From Gigantopelta aegis (Eukaryota > Mollusca > Gastropoda > Neomphalida > Peltospiridae): a DNA stretch of 64,000 bases. Shown piece by piece: positions 36,601 through 47,100 of this stretch. A model generated the notes under the pieces. That model searched no databases, had not been told where the DNA came from, and saw only the letters and a list, made by a program, of their open reading frames with translations. The position numbers were made by a program, and so were the translations under genes. Position 1 is the stretch's first letter. Each line of letters begins with the position of its first letter. The stretch lies in NCBI RefSeq assembly GCF_016097555.1, contig NC_054704.1, positions 93,422,653 through 93,486,652 of the forward strand. The letters are read 5' to 3'.

Positions 36601-39600
36601 AAACTGTATGTCAAAAATTACCAAAGATTTGACACCCGTTAGCCAATAATTAAAGGGACACACCCTAGTTACGTTTATTTGTTAACCATTACGGCATTGT
36701 TTTTCGCTATTAAACCCCATTTTTCACAAATAAAATTGCACTTTACTTACATTTTATTATTTAGAATACACATTTCCATTCACCTGAAGTGCTTTTTGGT
36801 AATCCTGATGTTTGTAAAACCACGAAATGCATTTTTTGCATTTTTTCACAAGACGTGTTGTCGAGAAAAAACCGGTAAGCAAGTGAGGTCCAATCTATTT
36901 TTAGAGGGGATATTTCCATTTCAATGTCACAGATGTTGGTATATCACGTGACCGTTATCATTTTGGTTCGGTTTGTTTTCTCGTGCATGGTTCCCGCAAT
37001 CAACATCCGATCTGTTGTTGTTCATTTGTGAGATTTTTCTTCACAGTTCGTGAACATTTTCAGTAACAATAAAGTTCAGACAAGTAAGTGTCTCAATACA
37101 AAACGTTACAAACCCTTAAAACCAATAATTTTGCTAAGTCTTACGATATCTGGAGAGGGGATACAACCAGGACAGAACAGTTGGAACATGTCCAAGAGAG
37201 GTGAAACGAACGCACCCCAAGTCTGTGAAATTTGTTGTGACATAGGCATTGTTGTGCTTCGAGCGACATCTACCGGTGACATCAGAATACTAACTTTCAA
37301 AATTATTTCAAGCAATTGGGACATGGGGATTCCCATGGTATTTATCGATATAAAACCTGCTTTTTCACTCCATTTGATAAAAACGTGATCTAAGTGTGTT
37401 ACAGGTTTGTAGATTAACCAAATTATAATTTATTTTCGCTGGATGGAACTAGGGTGTGCGGCTTTAATACATCAATGTGCTCTGTCATATGTTATATAAT
37501 AAAAAAAACCTACTAACTGACATTTAGGGATTAACACTGTCAATGGTAACTGGTACTTGAGACAGCAATGTTTAATACTACAAAAACTCACTTCTGCATG
37601 TTCAATGACCTCAAAGCTGAAATCATTCACCATTAAAATCTGCAATGATAAAGGCATAACTTAAGGTCTTGAAACTATGAACAATTTTGAATCAATTATT
37701 ATTAGTGCTTATGGTTTGAAAATCGTTGGTGAGTAATGAACTGCCCTTCTGAATTTATATAGGAGAGCAATTGCTGTGTCAAATTCACGGAAATTTTGAG
37801 TAAAATAAATCCACAATATCTGCATGTGATGAGGTGAGACATACATTGTAGCAAACACACTTGAATGGGAGCAATTGCTCATGTTAAATCATAAGGACTA
37901 TTATTAATATATATTATTATTAAGTTTTGAAAAAAGCTACTAAAAATATCTGGACTACAAAAAACATTAAATAGATTTCACCTCAACATTTTATCATCAC
38001 AACAATCATATATGCCTCACCGAGTGACAAGTCACAGTTTGTCACAAATTATGGTGTTTATTTCTCTTCATAACAATTGAAATATTAAGTTCCGAATTTA
38101 CAAAGCCTGTTTTTCTTAAAGGCAAGTGTTTAAGTATTGTAAATGTACGTAGTACATGTAAGACATAAACAGGCTTTGTAAGTTCAGCCCAAATAATCTA
38201 ACAATAACTGAGAAGGTTTAACTGATGTTTTAAAGCTCACCTGATCTCCTTCCTTTAGACCTAGCCGGTCAGCTTCACTGTTAGGCATTACCTAAAGCAC
38301 AGAACAAAGTAAAGGGTCTGTGGAATATACTACATCTGCCGGTCAGCTTCAGTTAGGCATTACCTAAAGCACAGAACAAAGTAAAGTGTCTGTGGAATAT
38401 ACTACATCTAAGTTTAAACTTTTACCAATTTACTGCTACCATTACTGTGATAAAAGTGCACGCCTGATGTGTGGTTGGTATAAGATCGATACACGTAGGT
38501 AGGCCCATTGGGCTATTTCTCATTCCAGCCAGTGCACCACGACTGGTAATTCAAAGGTCACGGTATGTTTGACATTCAGTAGCCGATGATTAATAAATCA
38601 ATGTGCTCAAGTGGTGTCGTTAAACAAAACAATTTTTTTAACCAATTTAGTGCTACTGTATTGTACATGAATGATGCATCAAGTAAATCTAGAGTTTGAT
38701 TTCACTTTGAAGGTCACTTTGAAAACAAAATGTTCTTTGGGTGATGATGCTAAATATTGAATGTCAGTAATATAAGTAATAAAACCAGTCAAATATGTGT
38801 ACTGGTATGTTTCAGGACTGGTGTTAATACTCTCAGTCGTTTTTGTAAATAGCAGATTGTAAGTTCAAACCAACAGTCACTATTTTTATCTCTTAGATAA
38901 TGACGTAAATAAACACATCTGTATTTAAGGATTGTCTGTTACTTTTTAGATTCATTGGGGTATGAAGCAAACAAAAGGCATGAGTAAACTGTGTGAATTG
39001 GTGAAATGGTTCACACAAATGTTTGCCATGCTTTTTCTTTCATCAAAACACAATAGCAGACAATCATTAGAATTAAACTTGAAACATACTTATGAATAAA
39101 AACACCAACAACAATGTTCAATAACACTAAGTACAAATATAAAGTGACATCATCACGTATGACACTCTCTGATGATGAAATAGTTTTATGTTCATCGAGA
39201 AATGAACAAACTAGTATTGCTACGGCTGGAGCAATTGAATGGTGTTAAGCTGTAATGATTTTAATTATACTTTGATGATGTTAAAACATTTTATGTCACT
39301 AACCTTGGACACATAAACACCACAGTGATGTTCTTTACCACCTCGAATGTTGAACCCCAGCTGTAATAATAAACCACAAAAGCTACAGAAACCAGGAGAT
39401 CATCATGTAGTTACTGTTATCGCTAAATTAAGTAAAAGTCCTTCTTTGGATGAACTTCCATTTGCCTCTTAGAAGACTTTAGGTCTACAGCAACTAATTG
39501 ACAGTGTACGATTCATGAACAAAACAAAAACCATACACCTGTACATTAACATGCATTTACATATATAGACATGTATGTGTGTGTATATATATATACAATT

Positions 39601-40645
39601 CAGTTTCTCTCCAGTACAGTAAGGATTTGGACAGCAAAAGAGTGGCAAACTCATCCTTATGCAAAAGACATATTTAATAATAAATTTTCTGAAAGGCTAA
39701 TTTAAGAACTGATATATTTTGCAGGGTTCACCATAGATAATAAAAAATAGCTAAATGGTTCTATGGCATAATTTTCACTAACAATTATAGTGCTTATCAT
39801 AAGCTACCAATATCTCAAGATGTTTGGTTTGATCCCTTTAACATCCACAAAATGTTTCACTGTATATACTAGATGACTCATACATGTATGTATCAACATG
39901 TATGTATCCACTAAAGCTGGGCGTTATACTGTATATACCATTCATTATCAGTATCATGTCAATACTGATTTACCATACCTGGCAAATTTCAAAATTACGA
40001 AATTTTGGTATTGAAAAATATTTCATGCCATTTAGTTTTTAAAGCACTAACAGTATATCTGACAAATGCAAAACGGGTTGGGTATAAATTAGACAAGTCT
40101 TGTGTACGTAATTTAATTTTATTTAGATGAACTTAATGGGTGAGCCTTAACTCGGGCATGCATTTAAAGCGGAGTATACTAAAAATACCACTTGATATCA
40201 GTATCAATATTGGTTATGTGTCAATACCGAATACTGTACCAATACTAAGGTAGATCACCCAAAAAATAGCAATATCGATAGCGAACCTCAAATTTCAATA
40301 CTGCCCAGCTCTAGTATTAACATGACTTACTGCTTCAGATGCTTTGTGTCGTATTAAAACCACTTTTCAATACCGCCCAGCTCTAGTATTAACATGACTT
40401 ACTGCTTCAGATGCTTTGTGTCGTATTAAAACCACTTTTCAATACCGCCCAGCTCTAGTATTAACATGACTTACTGCTTCAGATGCTTTGTGTCGTATTA
40501 AAATCACTTTTCGAGGAAGGAAATCTCTGACATCATTGTTGTAATCTAGATGATCCATCCTCTGAAGAGACAAAATTCAGCTGTACATAGGGCTATTTAA
40601 TATCTAACATTTTGATACTTAGGGGAGCGGGAGCGAGTGAGAGAC

Positions 40646-40714
<69 letters not shown>

Positions 40715-42169
40715 GAGAGAGAGACACACACACAGACACACACAAAGGCAGAGATGAAAAGGGAGACCAAGAGATATACATGTGGATACACACAATTAAA
40801 GAGAAAGAGATTTAGACAGACAGAGACAAAGACAGAAACAGAAAGATGAGGGAAACCCACTTTCTCTACATAGACTACTCCAGCTGATCTTTTATATATG
40901 CACTTTTTTATAAACAGGACAGAACATACTATGTACTAATTATACTGTTATTATGACCTCTGGTGTATCACAAAAAGAAGTTTGTTTTGTTTAACGACAC
41001 CACTGGAGTACATTGATTAATTAATCATCAGCTATTAGATGTCAAATATTTGGTAATTCTGACAAGTAGTCATCACAGGAAACCTGCTACATGTTTCCTA
41101 ATGCAGCAAGGGATCTTTTATATGAACCATCCCACAGACAGGATAGCACATACCACAGCCTTTGATATACCAGTCGTGGTGCACTGGCTGGAACGAGAAA
41201 TAGCCCAATGGACCCACCGATGGGGATCGATCCCAAACCAACCACGCATCAAGTGAGCACTGGGATACACCCCATCCCTCTGGTGTATCAGTTCAGAGAC
41301 ACTGGCTCCTACAGGAAAATGCCTTAATCCCTCAATGGTGATCGATTCTACAACATACCAGACTTCAAGCAAGGCTCTACCATTCAGCTTAATCCCACCC
41401 GCCTGCAGGAAGGATATCTGGAGTAGGGAGGGGTAGCAAATACTGTAGTGAGGGGGTCACAGCCTCTAGTGGGGGACGCTATTCAAATGTTTACCTTCAT
41501 ATAGAGTAGGAGAAAAAACATATTTTTGTCCTTGAGGTGGGTGGCTAGAATCCACTCAGTGAAAAAAACAAAAACACAGTTGGACTTTTTTCCTTTAATT
41601 CAAAGTGAAGATCATTTCAAAGTAAGTATTTTTAGGTCTCCATGAGCTAGAAATAGATCACAATACACGATTAGTGTGTGAAAACGTAATGGTAGTGAAT
41701 ATTTTGACCGCAATTCGTTCCGAGTAAAATTCCTCGGAACCGTTCAGAAATGCTAATCGCTTAATGGCCAGGCAGGATAAACCTCGCCACTGTGCTTGCA
41801 TGCGAGGTTAATCTTGATGAACTAGCTATGGTCCCTCCCAGCCTCCACCATGAATAATGATTTTTATAAATAATTTCAGTTTGGTTTGACATAAGAAAAG
41901 TAAGTGTTTGGGAAATACCAAAAAAGATACTATTTTTGTGTGCAGTTTAGAAAACAATCGGCTCAGAAATAAATAACGTGTAGTACGTGTACTAAATTCG
42001 ATGGTATAAAAAAAAGGCGTTCCCCGTGGGATGACTTTTGACAGAACCTATTTATTTACCGTCTGTAAAATACCTGTGCGTAAGGAATCCATGGTGGTGG
42101 GTGTTCATATGGCGGCAGAACAGCTTGGGCTATGTCGGGATACTGTTCGGCTGACATATGTGTTGTCAT
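33575..42169 (-). CDS. PDZD11: PDZ domain-containing protein 11, seven exons
   Basis: Exons on the minus strand: 42074-42169, 40475-40561, 39304-39360, 38241-38291, 37592-37639, 34027-34087, 33575-33630. All have GT/AG boundaries and joining phases, giving about 151 residues against 140 in human PDZD11. The N-terminus keeps the family's Pro-rich stretch (PPYEHPPPWIPYA) and the linker LDYNND...FLPR. The single PDZ domain follows: carboxylate-binding loop LGFNIRGG in exon 3, the helical segment SEADRLGLKEGDQ in exon 4, VNDFSFEVIEHAE in exon 5 and the last strand MIVRYFPYG in exon 6. Known role of the family: a small cytosolic adaptor binding plasma-membrane ion pumps and PLEKHA7 at junctions. 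The first ATG is used; an ATG at codon 5 is an alternative. The exon 2 donor and the exon 4 acceptor both lie in local tandem duplications. Confidence 0.95.
34027..34087 (-). CDS. PDZD11: PDZD11 exon 6
   Basis: 61 nt, AVRVLKMNTTTQMIVRYFPY plus one base, acceptor ACTCAG, donor GTAGGT. Confidence 0.93.
34482..34712 (+). repeat. Unclassified dispersed repeat, copy 2
   Basis: Partner of 20213-20465, in PDZD11 intron 5. Confidence 0.6.
34838..35225. mobile_element. SINE pieces, mixed orientation
   Basis: A plus-strand tail piece (34838-34866, CCGTAAATAAAATGTGTTGA) is followed by minus-strand pieces at 34885-34950 and 35100-35225 (GGGGATCGATCCTAGACTGA). An unrelated segment lies between. Confidence 0.65.
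36074..36574. mobile_element. MITE-like element inside a SINE
   Basis: The ends TGATACACCCATC and GATGGGCGTATTA are inverted copies with two differences. Two internal half-repeats share CCCAAG(T/C)TGTTCCTACATG and GATATGGTCCGGACA-like segments, with GGACGGACGGACAA near the right end. There is no gene. It splits the SINE that starts at 35866. Confidence 0.65.
36654..37463. mobile_element. TTAA-flanked non-autonomous DNA transposon inside the same SINE
   Basis: Termini AGGGACACACCCTAGTT and AACTAGGGTGTGCGGC are inverted copies. TTAA is present on both sides (36650-36653 and 37464-37467). Removing it restores SINE sequence across the join. TTAA targeting fits piggyBac- or Kolobok-type transposases. 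No transposase is encoded. Confidence 0.82.
37592..37639 (-). CDS. PDZD11: PDZD11 exon 5
   Basis: 48 nt, ILMVNDFSFEVIEHAE, acceptor TTGCAG, donor GTGAGT. Confidence 0.93.
38241..38291 (-). CDS. PDZD11: PDZD11 exon 4
   Basis: 51 nt, VMPNSEADRLGLKEGDQ, acceptor CTTTAG, donor GTGAGC. The 5' part and acceptor are duplicated just upstream in the intron. Confidence 0.93.
38265..38410. repeat. Roughly 73-bp duplication over the PDZD11 exon 4 acceptor
   Basis: 38265-38338 is repeated at 38339-38410 with a 2-bp loss and one substitution. Both copies carry the start of exon 4 and its AG. Confidence 0.93.
38450..38632 (+). mobile_element. SINE with internal deletion
   Basis: GGCCCATTGGGCTATTTCTC to GGTCACGGTATG, then directly TTTGACATTCAGTAGCCGAT to GTGTCGTTAAACAAAACA. 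In PDZD11 intron 3. Confidence 0.88.
39304..39360 (-). CDS. PDZD11: PDZD11 exon 3, PDZ binding loop
   Basis: 57 nt, LGFNIRGGKEHHCGVYVSK, acceptor ATTACAG, donor GTTAGT. It carries the GLGF-type carboxylate-binding loop (here LGFN). Confidence 0.94.
40293..40510. repeat. 72-bp triplication over the PDZD11 exon 2 donor
   Basis: Three copies with period exactly 72 (CATGACTTACTGCTTCAGAT at 40321, 40393 and 40465). The last copy contains the real 3' end of exon 2 and its donor. The two others lie in the intron and carry the same exon end and GTAAGT. Confidence 0.95.
40475..40561 (-). CDS. PDZD11: PDZD11 exon 2
   Basis: 87 nt, 29 codons, RMDHLDYNNDVRDFLPRKV to KASEA, phase 0, acceptor TCTTCAG, donor GTAAGT. 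The last third of the exon, with its donor, is the first of three 72-bp tandem copies running into the intron. Confidence 0.94.
40645..40720. repeat. (GA)n microsatellite in PDZD11 intron 1
   Basis: About 35 GA units, 85 bases upstream (minus strand) of exon 2. On the PDZD11 strand it is a CT tract. Confidence 0.95.
40980..41402 (-). mobile_element. SINE plus a second head fragment
   Basis: A full minus-strand copy runs from TTTGTTTAACGACACCACTG to about 41275. Another diverged head-like fragment follows (41280-41402, ending AGCTTAATCCCACCC). In PDZD11 intron 1. Confidence 0.8.
42074..42169 (-). CDS. PDZD11: PDZD11 exon 1
   Basis: 96 nt, 32 codons, starting MTTHMSAEQYPDIAQAV and ending WIPYAQ before a GTATTT donor. 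Confidence 0.92.
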
Positions 42170-42234
42170 GCTGATTATATCTAACTAACGTTAATTTGTT
42201 TACAAAGCCACCGCCTTTAAAACTGGAAATAAAG

Positions 42235-42242
42235 CCGGAAGT
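42235..42242. promoter_or_regulatory. ETS/GABP-type site upstream of PDZD11
   Basis: CCGGAAGT, the consensus ETS-family site common in housekeeping promoters, lies 66 bases upstream of the PDZD11 start codon. Its role is inferred from position and consensus only. Confidence 0.4.
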
Positions 42243-42484
42243 TTACCGCCGACAGACAAAGACTACTATCACACAACTACGTCCAAATCATTAAGTGTGT
42301 TGTAAATCCCTCCTTTTCGTTTGACACTATTATTTGACAAGTGGACAAATGCATGTGTCGTATGTTCTTTTAGCCAAATCAGTGTATAGCTAAACCATTT
42401 TCTATGTCATAGGCGGACCCAGAAAATATTTTAGGGAGGGGACCAACATGGACAAAAAGGCACATGGACCGACTCTCTGAAAAG

Positions 42485-42486
<2 letters not shown>

Positions 42487-42546
<60 letters not shown>
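42487..42546. repeat. (CA)n microsatellite
   Basis: About 30 CA units in the PDZD11-RPS3A intergenic region. Confidence 0.96.
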
Positions 42547-42548
<2 letters not shown>

Positions 42549-42836
42549 TAATAATAATAATACAAAAATTCCAAACAAATTGTTCAAACAAAGAGACACT
42601 TTAATTTTTAGGATGGGGTAGAGCATCCTGGTTTCCCCACTCTAATCTGGCCTTGTAAGCATAGGTAAATCGTACAACGATCAAATATGGTCAAGGTGCT
42701 ACATGGGAGACTCATAATGTTTGGTATCCCACAATCAATCTACCCCAACCTCAACCTACTTATAGTCTAGACTAATGTATATGTATCATAACTACAATAT
42801 GTTTAATACCTAATATATAGTTTCTATTAAATGAAT

Positions 42837-43040
42837 ATGTTTTTGTTTTTGTTTTGTTTTGTTTGTTTGTTTGTTTGTTTGTTTGTTTGTTTGTTGTTGT
42901 TGTTTTGTTGGGGGGGGTTTGTTTGTTGTTGTTGTTTTGGGTTGTTGGGTTGTTTTTGTTTTGTTGGGGGTTTTTTTTGGGGGGGGGAGTTCGGGGATTT
43001 TTTGTTGTTGTTTTGGGGGGGGTTTTGTTGTTGTTTTTTC
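42837..43040. repeat. T/G-only low-complexity tract
   Basis: TTTG, TTG and G-run repeats with very few A or C; similar to 6690-6820. Confidence 0.9.
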
Positions 43041-43121
43041 AGTGTGCTAGTAGATGAAGCGTAGGGTCTACGTAATACAATAAACATAATAAATAGAGAA
43101 AAATACACAAGTTGCCGTTTC

Positions 43122-43219
43122 ATACCATTTATCTCACAACTCGTTGTTTCAAAACATATCTAACGAGCGAAAGCGAGTTTGATACGTTTTTAAACAACGA
43201 GTTGTCAGATAAATGGTAT
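43122..43219. repeat. Hairpin H4 with CGAG tip
   Basis: Arms ATACCATTTATCT... and its complement ending AAATGGTAT. CAACTCGTTGTTT pairs with AAACAACGAGTTG. The tip at 43164-43177 is CGAG-C-GAAA-G-CGAG. It lies between PDZD11 and RPS3A. Confidence 0.85.
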
Positions 43220-43595
43220 CTAACGGACATGAATGTATTATTTTATTTCTTACATATCCTCAAAAACCAGGTTTTAAACAAATTTTAACATCTTTTTGGA
43301 CTAAAAGTTATTTACAGCCGTTGCACCTGTAGCTGACTTACGCGTCACAGACACATGAATGTCAGGTTATCAAAACGTCACAGTCTAATCGATTTCCATC
43401 ATGTAGTTTTCATTGGATGCATGGCACTGGTGATCTGGTCGTCACCTAGGAGCAGCCAGTCGTATGACTTGAAATTGTACATATGTTAACAACCATGTGT
43501 AACCAAAAATAACGCATGGTGTTCTCACCAACGGGTGTATAAGTATTAATTTTATTTCTATCTCATATTCAAAATACAACTTAATGTTTCAGTTG

Positions 43596-43944
43596 AATAA
43601 TATAAGTTGTAGAAGCATCACGAGGGGTATATTGATTTTTATGTACCCTCTGTGTGTTCTTTCACCCCGAGCCGAAGGCGAGGGGGTAAAAGAGCACACA
43701 GAGGGTACATAAAGAGCCATATACCCCGAGAGATGCTTCTACAACGAATTTATCTTGCCGACACGTTAAACCATATAGCCAAATAATCAAAATAACGCCA
43801 GACAATAATTGTTAACATTTTATTAACGGAGCGGTACCACGCGGACGCGAACGAAACCACTTGCCAGTGACGAAAAATAGTTCCATCGATAAACGAGTTT
43901 TTAACTTCAAATGTTTGTAATACGAAATTGTCTGAAACAGATAT
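43596..43944. mobile_element. Hairpin element, copy A (contains H5), upstream of RPS3A
   Basis: About 349 bp, near-identical to 48877-49223. The left part is a 140-bp hairpin (43606-43745) with about 65-bp arms and the tip CGAG-CC-GAA-GG-CGAG at 43668-43682. The right part, about 200 bp, is not palindromic. It ends 118 bases before the RPS3A transcription start. Confidence 0.85.
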
Positions 43945-44061
43945 AATAACAGGCCATAAATTTTATTTCCTAATGTCAGCTGATGATCAAAATTTAAACT
44001 TTGATTGACAAATGGAAAATACATTTTACATTTCCCACAATCCATTCGCGCACACAAGTAA

Positions 44062-44073
44062 CTTCCTTTTTTA
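44062..44073 (+). promoter_or_regulatory. RPS3A 5'-TOP start tract
   Basis: CTTCCTTTTTT, a C followed by ten pyrimidines, starts 27 bases before the ATG. Ribosomal protein mRNAs of animals begin with such a tract, which puts their translation under mTOR/LARP1 control. The exact start site is inferred. Confidence 0.6.
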
Positions 44074-44088
44074 ATAAAATTGGCCATC

Positions 44089-44150
44089 ATGGCGGTCGGA
44101 AAAAATAAACGACTGACGAAAGGTGGCAAGAAGGGTGCGAAGAAGAAGGT
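44089..44150 (+). CDS. RPS3A: RPS3A exon 1
   Basis: [20 protein letters not shown] plus two bases of Val; ATG in a good context (CATCATGG); donor GTATGT. Confidence 0.97.
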
Positions 44151-47100
44151 GTATGTACCCAAAACATCTTAATGTAGTAAATTTATGTTTATTTAATGAT
44201 ATTTTGCTTTAATCGGATTTCGATGTAACTACACAAAAACGGATTTTTGATGGATTGTTGTCGTGGTTTACGTTCCACGCGAATGTTATGGTTATGCACT
44301 TAGGTTATATAATGGCCGGTAAATGTTTGTTTTTTTTATAAAGAAAACTTTTAAATCTAAATGCTCAGTATTTCTGTCCTTTAGGGCGTATTGCTACTAT
44401 ACATGCTATGACTGAAAACTGCTAACTATTTTGGGGGTAGGGGGTATACAAGTAACTTGGGCTTGCAAACGTTAGATCATGAGAAAAGATCACATGATAC
44501 AAATTGACAAATTAGTTATGCTATATACACAGGACATTAGTGTGCCAAATGTAAATTTGTCGCTTATCACATTTATTTTGGCATAAACATATGTTACTCT
44601 GTGGTAAAACATGGAAGGTGTAGCATTGATTGCCTGAAGTGGTTCTGCTGGTGTTTTAATAGAGTTTCCTATGCAAAGGGGTGTTTCGGGGCTTGAAACT
44701 CCAACCGCCTCCATCATTTTTCCTTCTTTCTTGATGTATTTCCAGGAGAAGCATGAGTTTTCCTATATGCTTCGATCACCACAGTTTAAATCATCCTCAC
44801 ATTTCCAGAGATGTCAACCATTACAAATTTGGCAGAATCATTCAGAATTTAAAGCATAGATTACATTATTATGATTGTCTTGTTCGAAATTCTGATTTTT
44901 TAAAAGAAAATCGTAATTTCGCATATAACTTGTGGATTCCTAATAGCGAAAATGACAAGCGTGGTGGTATAGAAAAAACCAGTCTAGCAACCAGTTTTCC
45001 AAACAGCCTATATGTTTGCCGATTGGTTACTGCCCAGAACTTGACTTTACCAAAATGTAGAAAAACCATCACTGACAATATTCCTATTTTGGGGTGTGGG
45101 ATTCTTATTTTTGAAGGCCTGGATTCCTATGTCGCTCAAACTAGGTTTGGCATCTCTGCAGTTCCGAACATTAATTCAGAATGTGTATTGTACAATTTTA
45201 TTTTCAGAGTGGACCCTTTTTCAAAGAAAGATTGGTATGACGTAAAGGCCCCTTCTATGTTTGCTGTGCGGCAAATAGGCAAGACTCTTGTTTCAAGGAC
45301 CCAGGGCACACGTAAGTATATACATAATGCAGACTAAAAAGGCAGTTAGTTTCCATTCATTCTGACTGCTGCTGCCGATTGGTACTGGTAAATATGGGAT
45401 ATCTACTTACTAATGCTGCATTTCACAAGGATCTTTTTGCACTGTCGAGTTGACTACCATACACATGCTAAATATTTCATACAGATGAATTCATATATTC
45501 AATCACTATGAAATCCACCATTTTTTACACTTAAGATAGAAGTGGCAAGACATTTCAGCCCTGTTTATTTGTAGTGGTGGTGTCAAAAAAATTAAATTTA
45601 ACCAAATTTACTGCTTCGCATTACAATTTAAATCAACTGGTCCACTTTAAGATCTTTTGTTTGTTATGTTTATTTGTATTTTTTTAAACATTTCAGGAAT
45701 TGCATCTGATGGTTTAAAAGGACGAGTCTTTGAGGTGTCGTTGGCTGATCTTCAGAATGACGAAGTTACGTTCCGAAAGTTTAAGCTTATAGCTGAGGAA
45801 GTTCAAGGCAGGAATGTACTCACAAATTTTCATGGAATGGACCTCACTCGTGACAAATTGTGCTCCATGGTCAAGAAGTGGCAGGTAAGTACTTCGAACT
45901 GCAGATCTTTGTCCAGACATTTCAAGAAATTAATTTCATCTTGGTGAGTGCACATCATCAATTACTGCGTTGCATGACAGGTGAACTTCTAAAAGTAGTT
46001 GCACGATTACCTGACTTCGATGTGTCGGGGATTTATCCAGGCATTCTGTGGGTTTGAACATAGCTGCCTTTCCAAAAGAAAGTGGCACAGAAGATTCTTA
46101 ATTTCTATGCTAAAAATTCCTAATATATGTAATTGTCTGTTCTAATAAATGTATTTAACAGGAGTTGTACATCATTTAATATCCCAAGTATGATTTACTG
46201 GTGCTACTTTCCCAATCTCATCGGGCAGGGAGCCCTTTCAAATCATGGATAAATCCCAAGAATGTGCACTACGTTTTTCATAACTAATAATTGCTACCAT
46301 ATAGCCTGTTTTGTAAATAGCTAGCCTGAATTAAGCATATACTCTAGTGGTGTCGTTAAACAGGTCAAACTTCAAATTGTTTGGGGTCAGGTTTTTTCCT
46401 TATCCATCATTAAGTTTTTAAACCAAAATATTTAACAAGTTTCACTGTGTGGTAAGTTGATCACAATGTACAAGTACGTTTTTGTGGTTCCCGACAAGTT
46501 TGCTGAACAGGCAGACGACATATCGGGGAAAGAATGGCAGAGCTCATTAGAGGGAAATGTTGAAAGACTAAATAACTTACGTAAAGGACTATAGATTATA
46601 TGGGCTATGGACTGAAACATGGAATGAGTTAAGAAGTCATAATTTAGTTGCTGAACTGACCACTGACAGCATGGACTACACAGTTCAATTAATAGTTGTT
46701 CACTGTTTAATGCTGAAGCATTGGAATAAAATTTGTCATTCATTCATTAACCTTGAAGTATATTTTGTTATTGAAGAGATTATTTTGTATGTTACATTTA
46801 CTGCAATTATAGGTCTTAAACTTTCTGAAATTTGGTATTAAAAAGTCTTTAAAAGATCTTAAATGTGTTGGTCTATAAGTGCAGGAACCCTGTTTTTGGA
46901 TAAATTAGATGTGTGCCAGTGTTTCTGCTAGAAAGAAATGTTTGGGTATGGCACTATGAAATTGAATATTTACAATGTGTGCTGAATGAATAGTGGGTAT
47001 GTGGGCCTCCCCTATTAAAAAATTGGTTATGTTTAGGGTTAAGGTTAAGAAAATCATACAGTGATGTTAAAGTGTCATTAATTTTGTCAAACGGTCGACT

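Larger units (their letters stand above)
35866..37490 (+). mobile_element. SINE interrupted twice
   Basis: Head and body 35866-36060, middle 36580-36653, and tail 37464-37490. The two gaps are filled by the elements at 36074-36574 and 36654-37463. Order of events: SINE first, then both DNA elements. Confidence 0.75.

Noticed and set aside
37050-37388. 112-codon frame
   Set aside because: Lies in the middle of a TTAA-flanked non-autonomous element; no transposase motif.
43970-44060. ZNF143-type promoter motif (TTCCCACAATCC) before RPS3A
   Set aside because: Only a partial match to the consensus; not enough to call.
44490-44717. 75-codon minus-strand frame in RPS3A intron 1
   Set aside because: Short, no homology and no conserved features.
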